From positions 1 through 64,000 of the forward strand of contig CANOVJ010000005.1 of the NCBI GenBank assembly GCA_947570615.1: DNA of 64,000 nucleotides, read 5' to 3'. A program made the translations under genes and the position numbers. The notes beneath the pieces were generated by a model, which was given only the letters and a program-made list of their open reading frames with translations, did not search any database and was not told the origin of the DNA. Shown one piece after another: positions 44,118-53,328 of this stretch. The DNA comes from an uncultured Lachnospiraceae bacterium (GTDB lineage Bacteria > Bacillota > Clostridia > Lachnospirales > Lachnospiraceae). Within the stretch, counting starts at the first letter, position 1. Every line of letters starts with the position of its first letter.

Positions 44118-45335
44118 CTATCCGATATAATTCCACGGGCTTACATAGCTTCCATTCAGCCGGACGCTGAAATGAAGATGGTTTCCCGTAGAACGTCCGG
44201 TGCTTCCCACCGCCGCTATCTTCTGTCCCTTTGTCACCTCCGCGCCTTTGGAAACATAGAGCGCGGACGCGTGCATATAAATCGTATACAGGCTGTCCCC
44301 ATGATCGATCATGACATAATTGCCCATGGAGCTGTTATAATCCGCGGCTACCACCTTTCCATTATAGGCGGCATAAATCGCCGTTCCTCCGGGCGCGGCA
44401 ATATCGACTCCGTTGTGAAACTGGGGAACCTTCAAAATGGGGTGGATCCGGTTTCCGTACTGCTCCGAAATTCTGGTGTAGGAGGCCAGCGGGAAAGCGA
44501 AAACACCTCCGTCGTATTTGCGTCTCTGCTCCTCAGCCAGCTTTTTGCGTTCCTCCGCCACGGCCGCCTCCAGCGTCTTGATGGTGTTATTCTGGGCCGC
44601 GATCTCCGCCTCGTATTCCCGGATTGCATCCTCCTTGCTCTCGATATCTGTGGAGACCTTATAGATCTCCTGCTCCTTCTCCGCGATAAGCGCGTTCAGA
44701 GAAGCCTCCTCCTCCTCCACAGCCGCCTGGGCTTCCTTTAAGACTTCCCTTTCCTCCTCAAGCCCCTCCCTGCAAAGAGCCACATACTCCGCATAGGAGA
44801 CATACTCATCCAGCTTCTTCCTGTCATAGGAGGAGAGCTTCTCGATATACTCCGCCTTGTTGAGCATATCGCCAAAACTCTCCGATCCCAGGAAAAGCTC
44901 CAGATACATGGTCTCCCCTTTTTCGTACATGAACTTGATCCGGGTTTTCATGGCCTCGTACTGCCGGCGCTGTACCTCCAGCGCCTCCTCAAGCTCCTGA
45001 CTTTTCTCCTCGATCTGTTCTTCCTTCTGCGTGATCATGGTTTTCAGTTCATTGATCTTCGCCTGGATCTTCGAAAGATTGGCGTCCAGCTCCTGCACAT
45101 AGCCGGCCAGCTCCGCCTTGGAGGCCTCCAGCTCCTTCTTCAGGGCCTGGACGTTCGTAAGGCCGCTCTGCAGGGCCTTTTTTTCTTCCTTCGCCCTGTT
45201 GATCTCAGCCTCTTTTTCTTTGATACTCTCGTTTGTCAGGCTGCTGGCATAAATGGGCGTCTCACGTCGAAACGCCCCCCCAAGCACCAGCGCAACCCCA
45301 AGCGCAATGCAAAGCGCCTTATTCCATCGTCTCAT
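44118..45335 (-). CDS. EnvC-like murein hydrolase activator / M23 peptidase
   Basis: A 405-aa secreted protein. The signal sequence is at the start (ALCIALGVALVLGGAF). A long coiled coil spans residues about 40-270. The C-terminal LytM/M23 domain has HNGVD, MIDHGDSLYTIYMHAS and GNHLHFSVR. These zinc-ligand motifs are largely present, so it may be an active endopeptidase rather than a pure activator. With ftsEX just upstream, it is very likely coupled to FtsEX-driven septal wall remodelling. Length is normal for the family. Confidence 0.92.
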   Translation of the reverse strand: MRRWNKALCIALGVALVLGGAFRRETPIYASSLTNESIKEKEAEINRAKEEKKALQSGLTNVQALKKELEASKAELAGYVQELDANLSKIQAKINELKTMITQKEEQIEEKSQELEEALEVQRRQYEAMKTRIKFMYEKGETMYLELFLGSESFGDMLNKAEYIEKLSSYDRKKLDEYVSYAEYVALCREGLEEEREVLKEAQAAVEEEEASLNALIAEKEQEIYKVSTDIESKEDAIREYEAEIAAQNNTIKTLEAAVAEERKKLAEEQRRKYDGGVFAFPLASYTRISEQYGNRIHPILKVPQFHNGVDIAAPGGTAIYAAYNGKVVAADYNSSMGNYVMIDHGDSLYTIYMHASALYVSKGAEVTKGQKIAAVGSTGRSTGNHLHFSVRLNGSYVSPWNYIG

Positions 45336-45368
45336 ATCCTTCCCTTTCCAGCCGGTTTTTCAGCGAAA

Positions 45369-46265
45369 TTATACCCTTAAGTGCTTTCTCACCGTGGTGA
45401 TACTTCCCAGGAAGCCGATTCCCACGCCCATAATGACAGATGCGGGCAGCAGAATCGAAAAGATCGTCTCTACCGGCAGGAATATGAGAAGACGGGCCAG
45501 AATTGAGAATTTTACCATAATATATTCAATGATCCGGTTGTAGAGAACATAGATAATCCCCATGGGGATCAGCGCTCCGATCACTCCGATCAGCATTCCC
45601 TCAATCACAAAGGGGGAACGGACAAAAAAATCGGTGGCGCCAATGTATTTCATGATGGCGATCTCCTCCTTGCGGACCGAAATGCCGATTGTAACTGTGT
45701 TGCTGATCAGGAAAATGGAAACTGCAAACAGTATCACTATGATGCCAACCGAAATATAGGCCACAAGAGCGTTGACCCCGGTCAGCATCCCCGCCACTAT
45801 CTCGGACCGGTGTACCTCCCTGACGCCCTCCACTCCCTCCAGATATGTCACCAGCGCAGGCTGCATGGACACGTCGCTTAAATAAATCTCGTAGCTGTCA
45901 GACCCTTCCAGAGGATTCTCCAGAAAGCCGTCCTCATACCCCTGGAGATAATCAACCTTAAACTCGTCCCAGGCTTCATCCGCCGACTTGAAATATATCC
46001 TGGACACCTCCGGCCGCCGGTCGATCATGGCGCCAATCTCCTCCATTCTCTCCATGCCGACGCCCTCGTCAAAAAGGACCGTGACGCAGACTCCTTCCTG
46101 GGCCGTCTTAACAATATTCTGAAAATTCATAATGACAGAATAAAAAAGCCCGAACAGAAACAGGCAGGCCCCGATGGTCGCAATGGACGCCAGAGAAAAC
46201 CATTTATTTCTGAAGATATTGATAAAGCCCTGTCTGATGGTATAAAAAAATGTACTAATCCTCAT
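45369..46265 (-). CDS. ftsX: Cell-division ABC permease FtsX
   Basis: A 298-aa membrane protein with four helices: one near residues 25-45 (FSLASIATIGACLFLFGLF), a large extracellular loop (50-165) and three at the C terminus. It signals to extracellular hydrolases through ATP hydrolysis by FtsE. The ATG at 46265 overlaps ftsE by 11 nt; the GTG at 46277 is an alternative. RBS AAGGGTGG. Confidence 0.93.
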   Translation of the reverse strand: MRISTFFYTIRQGFINIFRNKWFSLASIATIGACLFLFGLFYSVIMNFQNIVKTAQEGVCVTVLFDEGVGMERMEEIGAMIDRRPEVSRIYFKSADEAWDEFKVDYLQGYEDGFLENPLEGSDSYEIYLSDVSMQPALVTYLEGVEGVREVHRSEIVAGMLTGVNALVAYISVGIIVILFAVSIFLISNTVTIGISVRKEEIAIMKYIGATDFFVRSPFVIEGMLIGVIGALIPMGIIYVLYNRIIEYIMVKFSILARLLIFLPVETIFSILLPASVIMGVGIGFLGSITTVRKHLRV

Positions 46266-47013
46266 CGATATAACCACCCTTTTCCTCGTCGCTGACGATA
46301 ACGCCTTTCTTCATTGTGACCACCCTCTTTTGCATGGCATTGACGATCTCACGATTATGCGTTACCACAAGCACGGTAGTTCCGTTTTCGTTGATCTGCT
46401 CGAGCAACTTCATGATCTCCCAGGAATTCTTGGGATCCAGATTTCCGGTGGGCTCGTCCGCCAGCAAAATGGTGGGGCGGTTCACAAGCGCTCTCGCGAT
46501 GGCCACTCTCTGCTGTTCTCCCCCCGAAAGCTGCCTGGGCTTCGCCTTGTATTTCCCCGCAAGACCTACGGTCGCAAGGATACTGGGCACATTCCTCTTG
46601 ATCTCCTTGTTGGATACCTGTATGATGCGCTGGGCAAAAGCGACGTTCTCATATACATTCCGGTCTTTCAGCAGACGGAAATCCTGAAAGACAATCCCCA
46701 GGTTTCTTCTGAATTTCGGGATCTTCCTGTGCCGGATATGCACCAGGTCATATCCCATAACCGTTATCTCCCCGTCCGTGGGAACCAGCTCCCGCAGAAG
46801 AAGCTTGATCATGGTGGATTTCCCCGAACCGCTGTCCCCTACGATAAATACAAATTCGCCCTTGTTGATATGTAAATCTACTCCGTTCAGCGCCGGTGCG
46901 CCGGTGGCATACGCTTTGCTCACGTTTTTCAGCGTGATAATCTCATGATTCTCAAAGCTCTGCCTTTTTCTCCTTCTGGTTCTTACATCACTTTTCGCCA
47001 AATTGTCCACCAC
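46255..47013 (-). CDS. ftsE: Cell-division ABC ATPase FtsE
   Basis: A 252-aa ABC protein. Walker A is [10 protein letters not shown], the Q-loop is VFQDFRLL, the signature is LSGGEQQRV and Walker B is ILLADEPTG. An extra ~20-residue basic tail precedes the domain. GTG start at 47013, or TTG 47001 after GGTGG. It powers FtsX. It lies 21 nt after the CdaR-like gene. Confidence 0.94.
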   Translation of the reverse strand: MVDNLAKSDVRTRRRKRQSFENHEIITLKNVSKAYATGAPALNGVDLHINKGEFVFIVGDSGSGKSTMIKLLLRELVPTDGEITVMGYDLVHIRHRKIPKFRRNLGIVFQDFRLLKDRNVYENVAFAQRIIQVSNKEIKRNVPSILATVGLAGKYKAKPRQLSGGEQQRVAIARALVNRPTILLADEPTGNLDPKNSWEIMKLLEQINENGTTVLVVTHNREIVNAMQKRVVTMKKGVIVSDEEKGGYIDED

Positions 47014-47034
47014 CTGTAATATTTATGTTAATAG

Positions 47035-48135
47035 TTAATACTCAAAGCTTTCCATATAATTCATGTATTTCACAACCATGAGGGCGATCCTGAAGGTAAT
47101 CGCATCCTCAAACACCCGAAGATCAAGCCCTGTGCTTTTCTGGAGCTTATCCAGACGGTACACCAGCGTATTCCTGTGGATAAAGAGCTGTCTGGAGGTC
47201 TCCGACACGTTCAGGCTGTTCTCAAAAAACTTACTGATCGTGGTAAGCGTCTCCTCGTCAAAATCATCGGGACTCTTACCGCCAAAAATTTCCCTGATAA
47301 ACATTTTACACAGCGGAATGGGAAGCTGATAAATCAGACGCCCGATCCCCAGCTCGCTGTAGGCGATCACATTCCTCTCGTCAAAGAATATCTTACCCAC
47401 GTCCATGGCCATCCTGGCTTCCTTGTAGGAACGGCTGACCTCCTTGATCTCCTTCACCACCGTGCCGTAGGCAATATGGATATCCCGCATATTCTCCTTT
47501 ACCAGGAGCGCCTCCACACTGTGGGCGATCCGGTCGATCTCACGGGCCAGATCCTTAAATCCGTCCCCCTCCGAGAGATCCCTGACCAGAATCACGCTGT
47601 TCTCATCCACCGCCGTGACGAAATCCCTGATGCTGGCTGCGAAAAATCCCCTCATGATCTCCAGAACGTTGCTGTCCCTGGTTTCTGCGGTCTCTATGAT
47701 CATCACCACCCGCTTTACGTCCGTCTGGATATGAAGCTTTTTGGCGCGGCTGTAGATATCAATCAGAAGAAGGTTGTCCAGAAGAAGGTTCTTGATAAAG
47801 TTGTCCTTGTCAAAGCGTTCCTTGTAGGCAACCAGAAGATTCTGTATCTGGAACGCGGCCACCTTGCCCACCGTGTAGACATCCTCCCCGGTGCCCTCCG
47901 CGACCAGAATATATTCAAGCTGCTGTTCATCAAAAATCTTAAAATACTGACAGCCCTGTATTTCCTGGGAATCCGCCGGAGATTTGGCGAACTTTTCCGC
48001 CTCCGGGCCGCATCCCGAAAGCTCCTCCCGGGTGGACGCCGTCTCCTTGCCGTCCGTATCCATGATACAGAAATCTACCCTGACAATCGACTTAAGCCCC
48101 TCGATCGTATTCTGTAAGATCTGATTAGAAATCAT
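47035..48135 (-). CDS. CdaR/PucR-type transcriptional regulator
   Basis: A 366-aa protein. The N-terminal ~110 residues may bind a ligand (sugar-diacid-like domain). The middle region is GGDEF-like in fold. The C-terminal PucR-type HTH reads FFENSLNVSETSRQLFIHRNTLVYRLDKL. It is the first gene of the ftsEX-envC-ctpA operon, only 21 nt upstream of ftsE. Its regulon is unknown; the operon position suggests a link to cell-wall or growth-phase control. Confidence 0.85.
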   Translation of the reverse strand: MISNQILQNTIEGLKSIVRVDFCIMDTDGKETASTREELSGCGPEAEKFAKSPADSQEIQGCQYFKIFDEQQLEYILVAEGTGEDVYTVGKVAAFQIQNLLVAYKERFDKDNFIKNLLLDNLLLIDIYSRAKKLHIQTDVKRVVMIIETAETRDSNVLEIMRGFFAASIRDFVTAVDENSVILVRDLSEGDGFKDLAREIDRIAHSVEALLVKENMRDIHIAYGTVVKEIKEVSRSYKEARMAMDVGKIFFDERNVIAYSELGIGRLIYQLPIPLCKMFIREIFGGKSPDDFDEETLTTISKFFENSLNVSETSRQLFIHRNTLVYRLDKLQKSTGLDLRVFEDAITFRIALMVVKYMNYMESFEY

Positions 48136-48336
48136 TCGCCCCTCTCTTTCCCATCAAAATATTATGCAAATTAAACAATATTTCTCATGTCCGTATCCGC
48201 TCCTTAGTCATCTTCCTTTTTCATTTTAATATGAATGTACAAATAAATCTACCGTCAATTGTGAATTTTTTGTGTGATCTTCGCTCCTTATGGTGTATAA
48301 TGACAGTGATGGCTTTTTCAGGAAAGGAGTGATCAG
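48136..48336. other. Divergent control region between the CdaR-like gene and yjfB-like gene
   Basis: About 200 nt with no gene. TATAAT occurs about 40 nt before the yjfB-like start (near 48296-48301), but no well-spaced -35 is visible. No sigma-D consensus was found. Confidence 0.4.
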
Positions 48337-48525
48337 ATGAACATACCTGAATTATCCACTGCGCTGGCCAATGCCCGGCTCGCTGGCCAGGTGGGGATCG
48401 CCGTACTTGACAGGGCGCTGGAAAGCTCGCAGGCTTCGGGCGAGAGCATGATTTCCATGATGGAACGCTCCATGGAGCTGTCCGTCAATCCCTCTCTGGG
48501 AGGCAATATCGATATCCTGGTTTAA
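48337..48525 (+). CDS. YjfB family putative motility protein
   Basis: A 62-aa protein that opens MNIPELSTALANAR and ends LSVNPSLGGNIDILV, matching the remembered Bacillus YjfB pattern (N-terminal DIP/NIP, C-terminal NPxLGGxIDIxV). In Bacillus the gene belongs to the motility regulon; its function is not established. RBS GGAG at 48323. It is convergent with the CPBP protease gene, 20 nt apart. Confidence 0.82.
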   Translation: MNIPELSTALANARLAGQVGIAVLDRALESSQASGESMISMMERSMELSVNPSLGGNIDILV

Positions 48526-48545
48526 CGGGACGGGCGGGCCTTCTG

Positions 48546-49532
48546 TCACGGAAAGGAAATTCCGAAATATGTGACAGCGGCCAGCACCAGACGGGACACC
48601 AGTCCCGTCATAACCCCGATACTCAGGATAACAGCCAGCATTAAGGGTAAGGTGAACACCTTATCCTTTTTTATATGCGCAGGGGAAAAATCCCCTTCGC
48701 CCGCCAGCGCCGCTCTCTCCCGCCAGATTCCTGAAAGCGCTCCATGTCCCGCCTCGTTCCCCTCCAGCCAGACCAGCACCGCCCAGGATAAGGGAAGGGT
48801 GACGGCGGCCAGCACCAGGTAAACGCCGATCCCATACAGAAGAAAATCACTGGTTATAAGCGCCGCCTGTTCACTGTAGGCCTGGGGATTATCCCGAAGC
48901 ACTCCCATCATAAGGAACGCCTGGCTGCCGTTGATCAGTCCGTGATAAATAATGCCGGACCACAGGCTCTGCGTCGCTTCCAGAAGAAGCACCGAGAGAA
49001 CTCCCACCACGAAGGCATACCCGGCCTGATTAAAATTCATATGTACCAGCGCAAACACAAGAGCCGACAAAAGCATGGCCGACAGAGCGCTGGCAGATTT
49101 GCGGTAAGAATGGTAGAAAAACCCTCTGCATGCGATTTCCTCCAGCAGCGGGGCGATGACTCCCACCGAGAGATAGAGAAGCCCGAAGGAAGTCTGGCTC
49201 TGGCCTTCCATCATGGCCGCCACCTCGTTTCTCACCCAGAGCTGTGAGATCAGGTTCAGCAGCGTCAGCGTGGGAATGGTCAGGAATGTAAAAAGCGCCA
49301 CCATCAGAACAGATCTGAACTTAATCCTGCGGAAGGTCAGAAACGTGCTCAGTTTTTCCTTTGAAAACACTGTGAAAAGAAATATGGGGGTCAGAACCAC
49401 CAGCTCGCAGAGGAGATTTCCCCAGAGCAGACTCTCCCCCACCGCAGGAAAATACAGGGCCAGTACATAAGCCAGCCCGATATAACACACAATCGTGATC
49501 AGAAACGCCCAGTTCGCCCTGCGTCCGTTCAT
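48546..49532 (-). CDS. CPBP family intramembrane protease (CAAX/Abi type)
   Basis: A 328-aa protein with about eight membrane helices. Active-site motifs are visible: EEIACRGFFYHSYRK (EExxxR) and ALVHMNFN (H). This glutamic intramembrane protease family is used in peptide or bacteriocin handling or protein turnover. It lies 18 nt after the CvfB-like gene. Specific role unknown. Confidence 0.88.
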   Translation of the reverse strand: MNGRRANWAFLITIVCYIGLAYVLALYFPAVGESLLWGNLLCELVVLTPIFLFTVFSKEKLSTFLTFRRIKFRSVLMVALFTFLTIPTLTLLNLISQLWVRNEVAAMMEGQSQTSFGLLYLSVGVIAPLLEEIACRGFFYHSYRKSASALSAMLLSALVFALVHMNFNQAGYAFVVGVLSVLLLEATQSLWSGIIYHGLINGSQAFLMMGVLRDNPQAYSEQAALITSDFLLYGIGVYLVLAAVTLPLSWAVLVWLEGNEAGHGALSGIWRERAALAGEGDFSPAHIKKDKVFTLPLMLAVILSIGVMTGLVSRLVLAAVTYFGISFP

Positions 49533-49550
49533 CGCACTTAACCGCCTTCC

Positions 49551-50399
49551 CTATACCTTCCTGATCCCGTCCGCCTCTATCACGATCAGTCTCTGCCTGT
49601 ACAGATTTCCCACCGCCCGCTTAAACTCATTCTTACTCATGCCGGTTCTGACCCGGATCAGCTCCGGATCCGACTTGTCATTAAGGTGCAGATGCCCGCC
49701 CTCCTTATCGAGCATTTCCATCAGACGCCGGGCGTCCATCCCTGTCTGTATCCAGGCCTTCTCCCGAAGGCTCAGGTTCAGCTTCCCGTCCTCGAGAACG
49801 TCCGATACCCGGGCGCTTATCCGATCGCCCGCATGGATCCCTGCGGCCGGCTCGTTTAAAGGGATACGGGCGGAATATTTGTCGTCCACCGCCACGAAAA
49901 TCCCGAATCTCTGATTTATCTCGTAGACCCTGCCCTCTACTTTGTCGTCCTTCTGATAAGGGCTGTCCGTCCGCAGATAAGGGTACACCTTCATGGTGGT
50001 GCAGAGCCGCCCGCTCTTATCCACATACAGCCCCACCAAGCATTCCTCTCCCACCTTCACAGGCCTGGTCTGCTCCTTGAACGGGAGAAGCAGATCCTTC
50101 TCCAGCGCCCAGCCCAGAAAAGCCCCGATCTTTCCGGTCTCCTTCACCTTAAGCGCCGCCGTCTCTCCCACGCAGAGCTCCGTCTGCCTGGTGGTGGCGA
50201 TCAGACGGTCTCTGGAATCCCTGTAAATAAATACGGTGAGCGGATCGCCGATCTGCGCATCCTCCGGCGTCTCCTTTCCCGGAAGCAGAACCCGCTCCCC
50301 GGCTTCATCGTCCCTTTCCGAGAGATAGACTCCGAAGTCTACCTTTTTGACAATTAAAAGCTCCTGTCTCTTCCCCAGTTCAATCATATTGATAGCCAT
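49551..50399 (-). CDS. CvfB-like S1-domain RNA-binding protein
   Basis: A 282-aa protein. N-terminal S1-like module (KKVDFGVYLSER), two further S1-like modules (GAFLGWALEKDLLLPF; VEGRVYEINQRFGIFVAVDDKY, cited in part) and a C-terminal winged-helix (MSKNEFKRAVGNLYRQRLI). This layout matches CvfB/YitL. The start is ambiguous: AAAGGAG is only 1 nt before ATG 50399 and 13 nt before an ATG at 50387. It follows the thioesterase gene by about 40 nt. Confidence 0.88.
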   Translation of the reverse strand: MAINMIELGKRQELLIVKKVDFGVYLSERDDEAGERVLLPGKETPEDAQIGDPLTVFIYRDSRDRLIATTRQTELCVGETAALKVKETGKIGAFLGWALEKDLLLPFKEQTRPVKVGEECLVGLYVDKSGRLCTTMKVYPYLRTDSPYQKDDKVEGRVYEINQRFGIFVAVDDKYSARIPLNEPAAGIHAGDRISARVSDVLEDGKLNLSLREKAWIQTGMDARRLMEMLDKEGGHLHLNDKSDPELIRVRTGMSKNEFKRAVGNLYRQRLIVIEADGIRKV

Positions 50400-50439
50400 G
50401 CTCCTTTCCAGCCCCACCGCCCTGTGGACTCTCATCCCG

Positions 50440-51159
50440 TCAGATCTGTTTCTTTTCCCTAAGCTCCACCACACAGCTCACCGCGCCCTCCTGATCCCGC
50501 AGTGAGACCACGCATCCGCCGTCAGCCGTCTGCGCGATAAAGGGCGTGAGAACATCCCCCAGAACCGCCTGCTTTTTGTACTCCGCGCGAAGCTGGCTCA
50601 CCTGACAGCTCCTTTTCAGGGCGTCCAGCGCAATCCTTACAAACTGTCCGTTGTTCACATGATGATTCGTATCCAGGTGATGGGGCCTGATCTGCACCGG
50701 CTCCCCCTCCCTGCCGTTTTCCGGAATCGCGATCCTTCTGGGGGCATACTCCATATCGAGCCTTGGCTCGAGAACATAACCCCTGAGCATTTCCTGCGAA
50801 GGCCGGGCTGGCTTGCCGCTCCTGGTATCGAGAAGGCTCCAGAGCGTATTGGCATACGAAAGGCGCTTTCCCTCCTGATCCGTCATGAGAAAATTCCGAA
50901 AGCCGATAAAGCCCTTAAGTTCATAGGGCGCTGTGCCCACCGTGACGGTTTCTCCCAGCTTCGGATAATGCTCCACAACGATCTGCCAGGAGGATAACAC
51001 CCACACGAGATTATGTGTCTTTAAATAATCCACCCCCAGACCGATATCCTCCGAGTGAAAGGTGGAGCAGTCCTGAAAATAATCCAGCAGAGACTCAAGC
51101 CGTAAATGGCCCGTCTCGTCCAGCTCACTGTATCTGATCCTGCTTTTATAGCTGTACAT
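50440..51159 (-). CDS. Acyl-ACP thioesterase
   Basis: A 239-aa FatA/B-like double-hotdog enzyme that releases fatty acids from acyl-ACP. Conserved features are SELDETGHLRL, the DYFQD helix, the SSWQIVVEHYPKLGETVTV strand (first hotdog), and PHHLDTNHHVNNGQF in the second, with the catalytic N/H region. Length normal for bacterial versions. It is first in the minus-strand group with cvfB-like and CPBP genes. Confidence 0.9.
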   Translation of the reverse strand: MYSYKSRIRYSELDETGHLRLESLLDYFQDCSTFHSEDIGLGVDYLKTHNLVWVLSSWQIVVEHYPKLGETVTVGTAPYELKGFIGFRNFLMTDQEGKRLSYANTLWSLLDTRSGKPARPSQEMLRGYVLEPRLDMEYAPRRIAIPENGREGEPVQIRPHHLDTNHHVNNGQFVRIALDALKRSCQVSQLRAEYKKQAVLGDVLTPFIAQTADGGCVVSLRDQEGAVSCVVELREKKQI

Positions 51160-51465
51160 ATTTCTGTCACTTCCCGCTTATAATAATTCATTCCCTGCGC
51201 AGAACGCCCTTTCCGGCGGGAAGCTCCCTCCTTGTCTGCGTTCCCGCGCACGCATCAGCCCTATTATAGCATGAACCGCCTCAAAGAACAGCATTTTAAT
51301 CCATAAAAAATTTCTAAACATATTCCTTTTCCTGGATATATTTGAAGTTTTTTCCCGGCAGGAATGATTGCGTTTAAAAAACCTGATTTCGTGTAACTTA
51401 AATTACGCCTGTGTAAGAGAAATATGTTATAATAGCCTTATCAAAGGAAAGGAAGGATCAGAACT
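51160..51465. other. Divergent control region between thioesterase and SDR genes
   Basis: 306 nt without a gene. For the SDR gene: TATAAT at 51428-51433, no clear -35. An imperfect inverted repeat GTGTAA-CTTAAA-TTACGC (51391-51408) and a second GTGTAA at 51411-51416 lie just upstream, an operator candidate. TATAAT also occurs toward the thioesterase (near 51264-51269 on the minus strand). Confidence 0.45.
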
Positions 51466-52212
51466 ATGTTATTGAAAGGAAAAGTAGCTGTCGTCACCGG
51501 CGGAACCAGAGGAATCGGCTTCGAGATCGTCCGCAAGTATCTCGCCAACGGCGCCAGAGTGGTGCTGTTCGGCTCCAGGCAGGAGACCGTGGACAAGGCT
51601 CTGGCAAAGCTGAAGGAGGAAAACGCCGACTGGGAAGTGGAGGGCATGCATCCCGCGCTGACCGACGCGGCAGAGGTTGAGAAGGCTATCCTGTCCGTGA
51701 AGGAGAAATTCGGAAGGATCGATATTCTGGTAAACAATGCGGGAATTTCCCAGAGCACTCCCCTTTACGATTACACCCCCCAGGAGTTTGACAAGGTGAT
51801 CAGCTTAAATGTGTGCGCTCTGTTTTATACCATTCTGCCCACAGCCAGAATCATGAAGGAGCAGGGCGGCGGCTGCATTCTCAACACCAGCTCCATGGTA
51901 AGCATTTCGGGCCAGCCCGCAGGCGTGGGCTATCCCACCAGTAAATTTGCGGTCAACGGCATGACGCTCTCTCTGGCAAGAGAGCTGGCCAAAGACCACA
52001 TCCGGGTCAACGCGGTAGCGCCCGGGGTTACCAGGACGGATATGGTGGCGTCCCTTCCCCAGCAGGTGGTAGAGAGGATTTCCTCCACCATCCCTCTGGG
52101 AAGGCCGGGCGAGCCGGAGGAGGTTGCCAGCGCATTCCTCTATCTTGCCAGCGATCTGGCAAGCTATGTGACCGGGGAGGTTCTCTCGGTGGACGGGGCC
52201 TGCAGGGCATAG
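51466..52212 (+). CDS. SDR family oxidoreductase, FabG/BaiA-like
   Basis: A 248-aa classical short-chain dehydrogenase. Cofactor loop TGGTRGIGF, the NNAG strand, catalytic Ser in NTSSMVS, Tyr and Lys in GYPTSKF, and VAPG. The cofactor region (VVLFGSRQETVDKALAKLK) and the C-terminal LASDLASYVTGEVLSVDGA are closer to my memory of BaiA-type hydroxysteroid dehydrogenases than to core FabG. It could act on a bile-acid hydroxyl or on 3-oxoacyl groups; the sequence alone does not decide. RBS AAGGA. It has its own terminator. Confidence 0.85.
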   Translation: MLLKGKVAVVTGGTRGIGFEIVRKYLANGARVVLFGSRQETVDKALAKLKEENADWEVEGMHPALTDAAEVEKAILSVKEKFGRIDILVNNAGISQSTPLYDYTPQEFDKVISLNVCALFYTILPTARIMKEQGGGCILNTSSMVSISGQPAGVGYPTSKFAVNGMTLSLARELAKDHIRVNAVAPGVTRTDMVASLPQQVVERISSTIPLGRPGEPEEVASAFLYLASDLASYVTGEVLSVDGACRA

Positions 52213-52245
52213 AGGGGCAGTTACGGCTCTTACGTTTTATGTGAT

Positions 52246-52283
52246 AAACAAAAGGAGACTTCCCAGGAGGTCTCCTTTTGTTT
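52246..52283 (+). terminator. Terminator of the SDR gene
   Basis: Perfect 14-bp stem AAACAAAAGGAGAC/GTCTCCTTTTGTTT (52246-52259 with 52270-52283), 10-nt loop, T-rich 3' side. It lies 34 nt past the SDR stop. Confidence 0.9.
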
Positions 52284-52350
52284 ATAATGGAAGCTGTAGA
52301 TGGTCTGGACAACAGATGTCATATTCTGCATTGGCGTAAGGGGTATAAAA

Positions 52351-53286
52351 ATGGATAATCATCAGTTAGCGCAGGATTTAGCGGACAATATAAACAGGAT
52401 TTTCGTGGGAAAAGAAGATGTGGTGGAGAAGCTGCTGACCGCCTTTCTGGCGGGAGGCCATGTGCTTCTCGAGGATGTGCCGGGGGTTGGAAAAACCACG
52501 CTGGCTCTGGCCCTGGCCCGCAGCGTGGCCTGCAGCTTCGGGCGGATCCAGTTTACGCCGGATACCCTGCCCGGAGACGTGACGGGACTGTCCGTATATA
52601 ATATGAAGACAGGGGAATTTTCCTATCAGGCCGGCGTAGTGATGAATCAGGTGATTCTGGCCGACGAGATCAACAGAACCTCCCCCAAAACACAGGCCAG
52701 CCTGCTGGAAGCCATGGCTGAGGGGCAGGTCACGGTGGACGGGACTGTCCATTCGCTTCCACAGCCCTTCTTTGTCATAGCCACCCAGAACCCCATAGAA
52801 TTTCTGGGCACCTACCCTCTGCCGGAGGCCCAGATGGACCGCTTCATGATGCGTCTGTCCATCGGTTACCCCGACCGGGAGCAGGAGATCCGAATGGCCT
52901 CCCAGTTTCTGCAGGGCAGGACGCTCGCTACGGTGAAGGCACTCTGTCAGGCGGAGGATATCCTTTCCCTGCGGCAGGAGGTTTCATCCATCTGTGTAAA
53001 GGAGTCCGTTCTCGGATACATGGAGGATATCATAGCCGCCACCAGAGCTGAACAGCGCTTCGTATCAGGGGCAAGCCCCAGGGCCATGCTCGCGCTCGTG
53101 CGCGCCTGCCAGGCCAGAGCCTTCCTGCTGGGCAGGGACTATGTGAAACCGGACGACGTAAAGGATGTGGCCATGCAGGTGCTTGGCCACAGGCTCACGC
53201 TCTCCTCCGAGGCCAGAATCCGGAAGGAGGACAGGGATAAAATTTTAAAAAGCCTGGTACTGCAAATCAAAATTCCGGTGGGGTAA
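52351..53286 (+). CDS. MoxR family AAA+ ATPase
   Basis: A 311-aa AAA+ chaperone-like ATPase. Walker A is EDVPGVGKTTLA, Walker B LADEINR, and MoxR markers TQNPIEFLGTYPLPEAQMDRF and SPRAMLALVRA are present. Start at 52351 after AAGGGG. It forms the usual three-gene module with the DUF58 and transglutaminase genes downstream and probably aids folding or metal insertion of a partner. The partner is unknown. Confidence 0.93.
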   Translation: MDNHQLAQDLADNINRIFVGKEDVVEKLLTAFLAGGHVLLEDVPGVGKTTLALALARSVACSFGRIQFTPDTLPGDVTGLSVYNMKTGEFSYQAGVVMNQVILADEINRTSPKTQASLLEAMAEGQVTVDGTVHSLPQPFFVIATQNPIEFLGTYPLPEAQMDRFMMRLSIGYPDREQEIRMASQFLQGRTLATVKALCQAEDILSLRQEVSSICVKESVLGYMEDIIAATRAEQRFVSGASPRAMLALVRACQARAFLLGRDYVKPDDVKDVAMQVLGHRLTLSSEARIRKEDRDKILKSLVLQIKIPVG

Positions 53287-53328
53287 AAGACAGCGGCTGC
53301 CGGTCCAAAAAGGGAGGGACACACCGAC

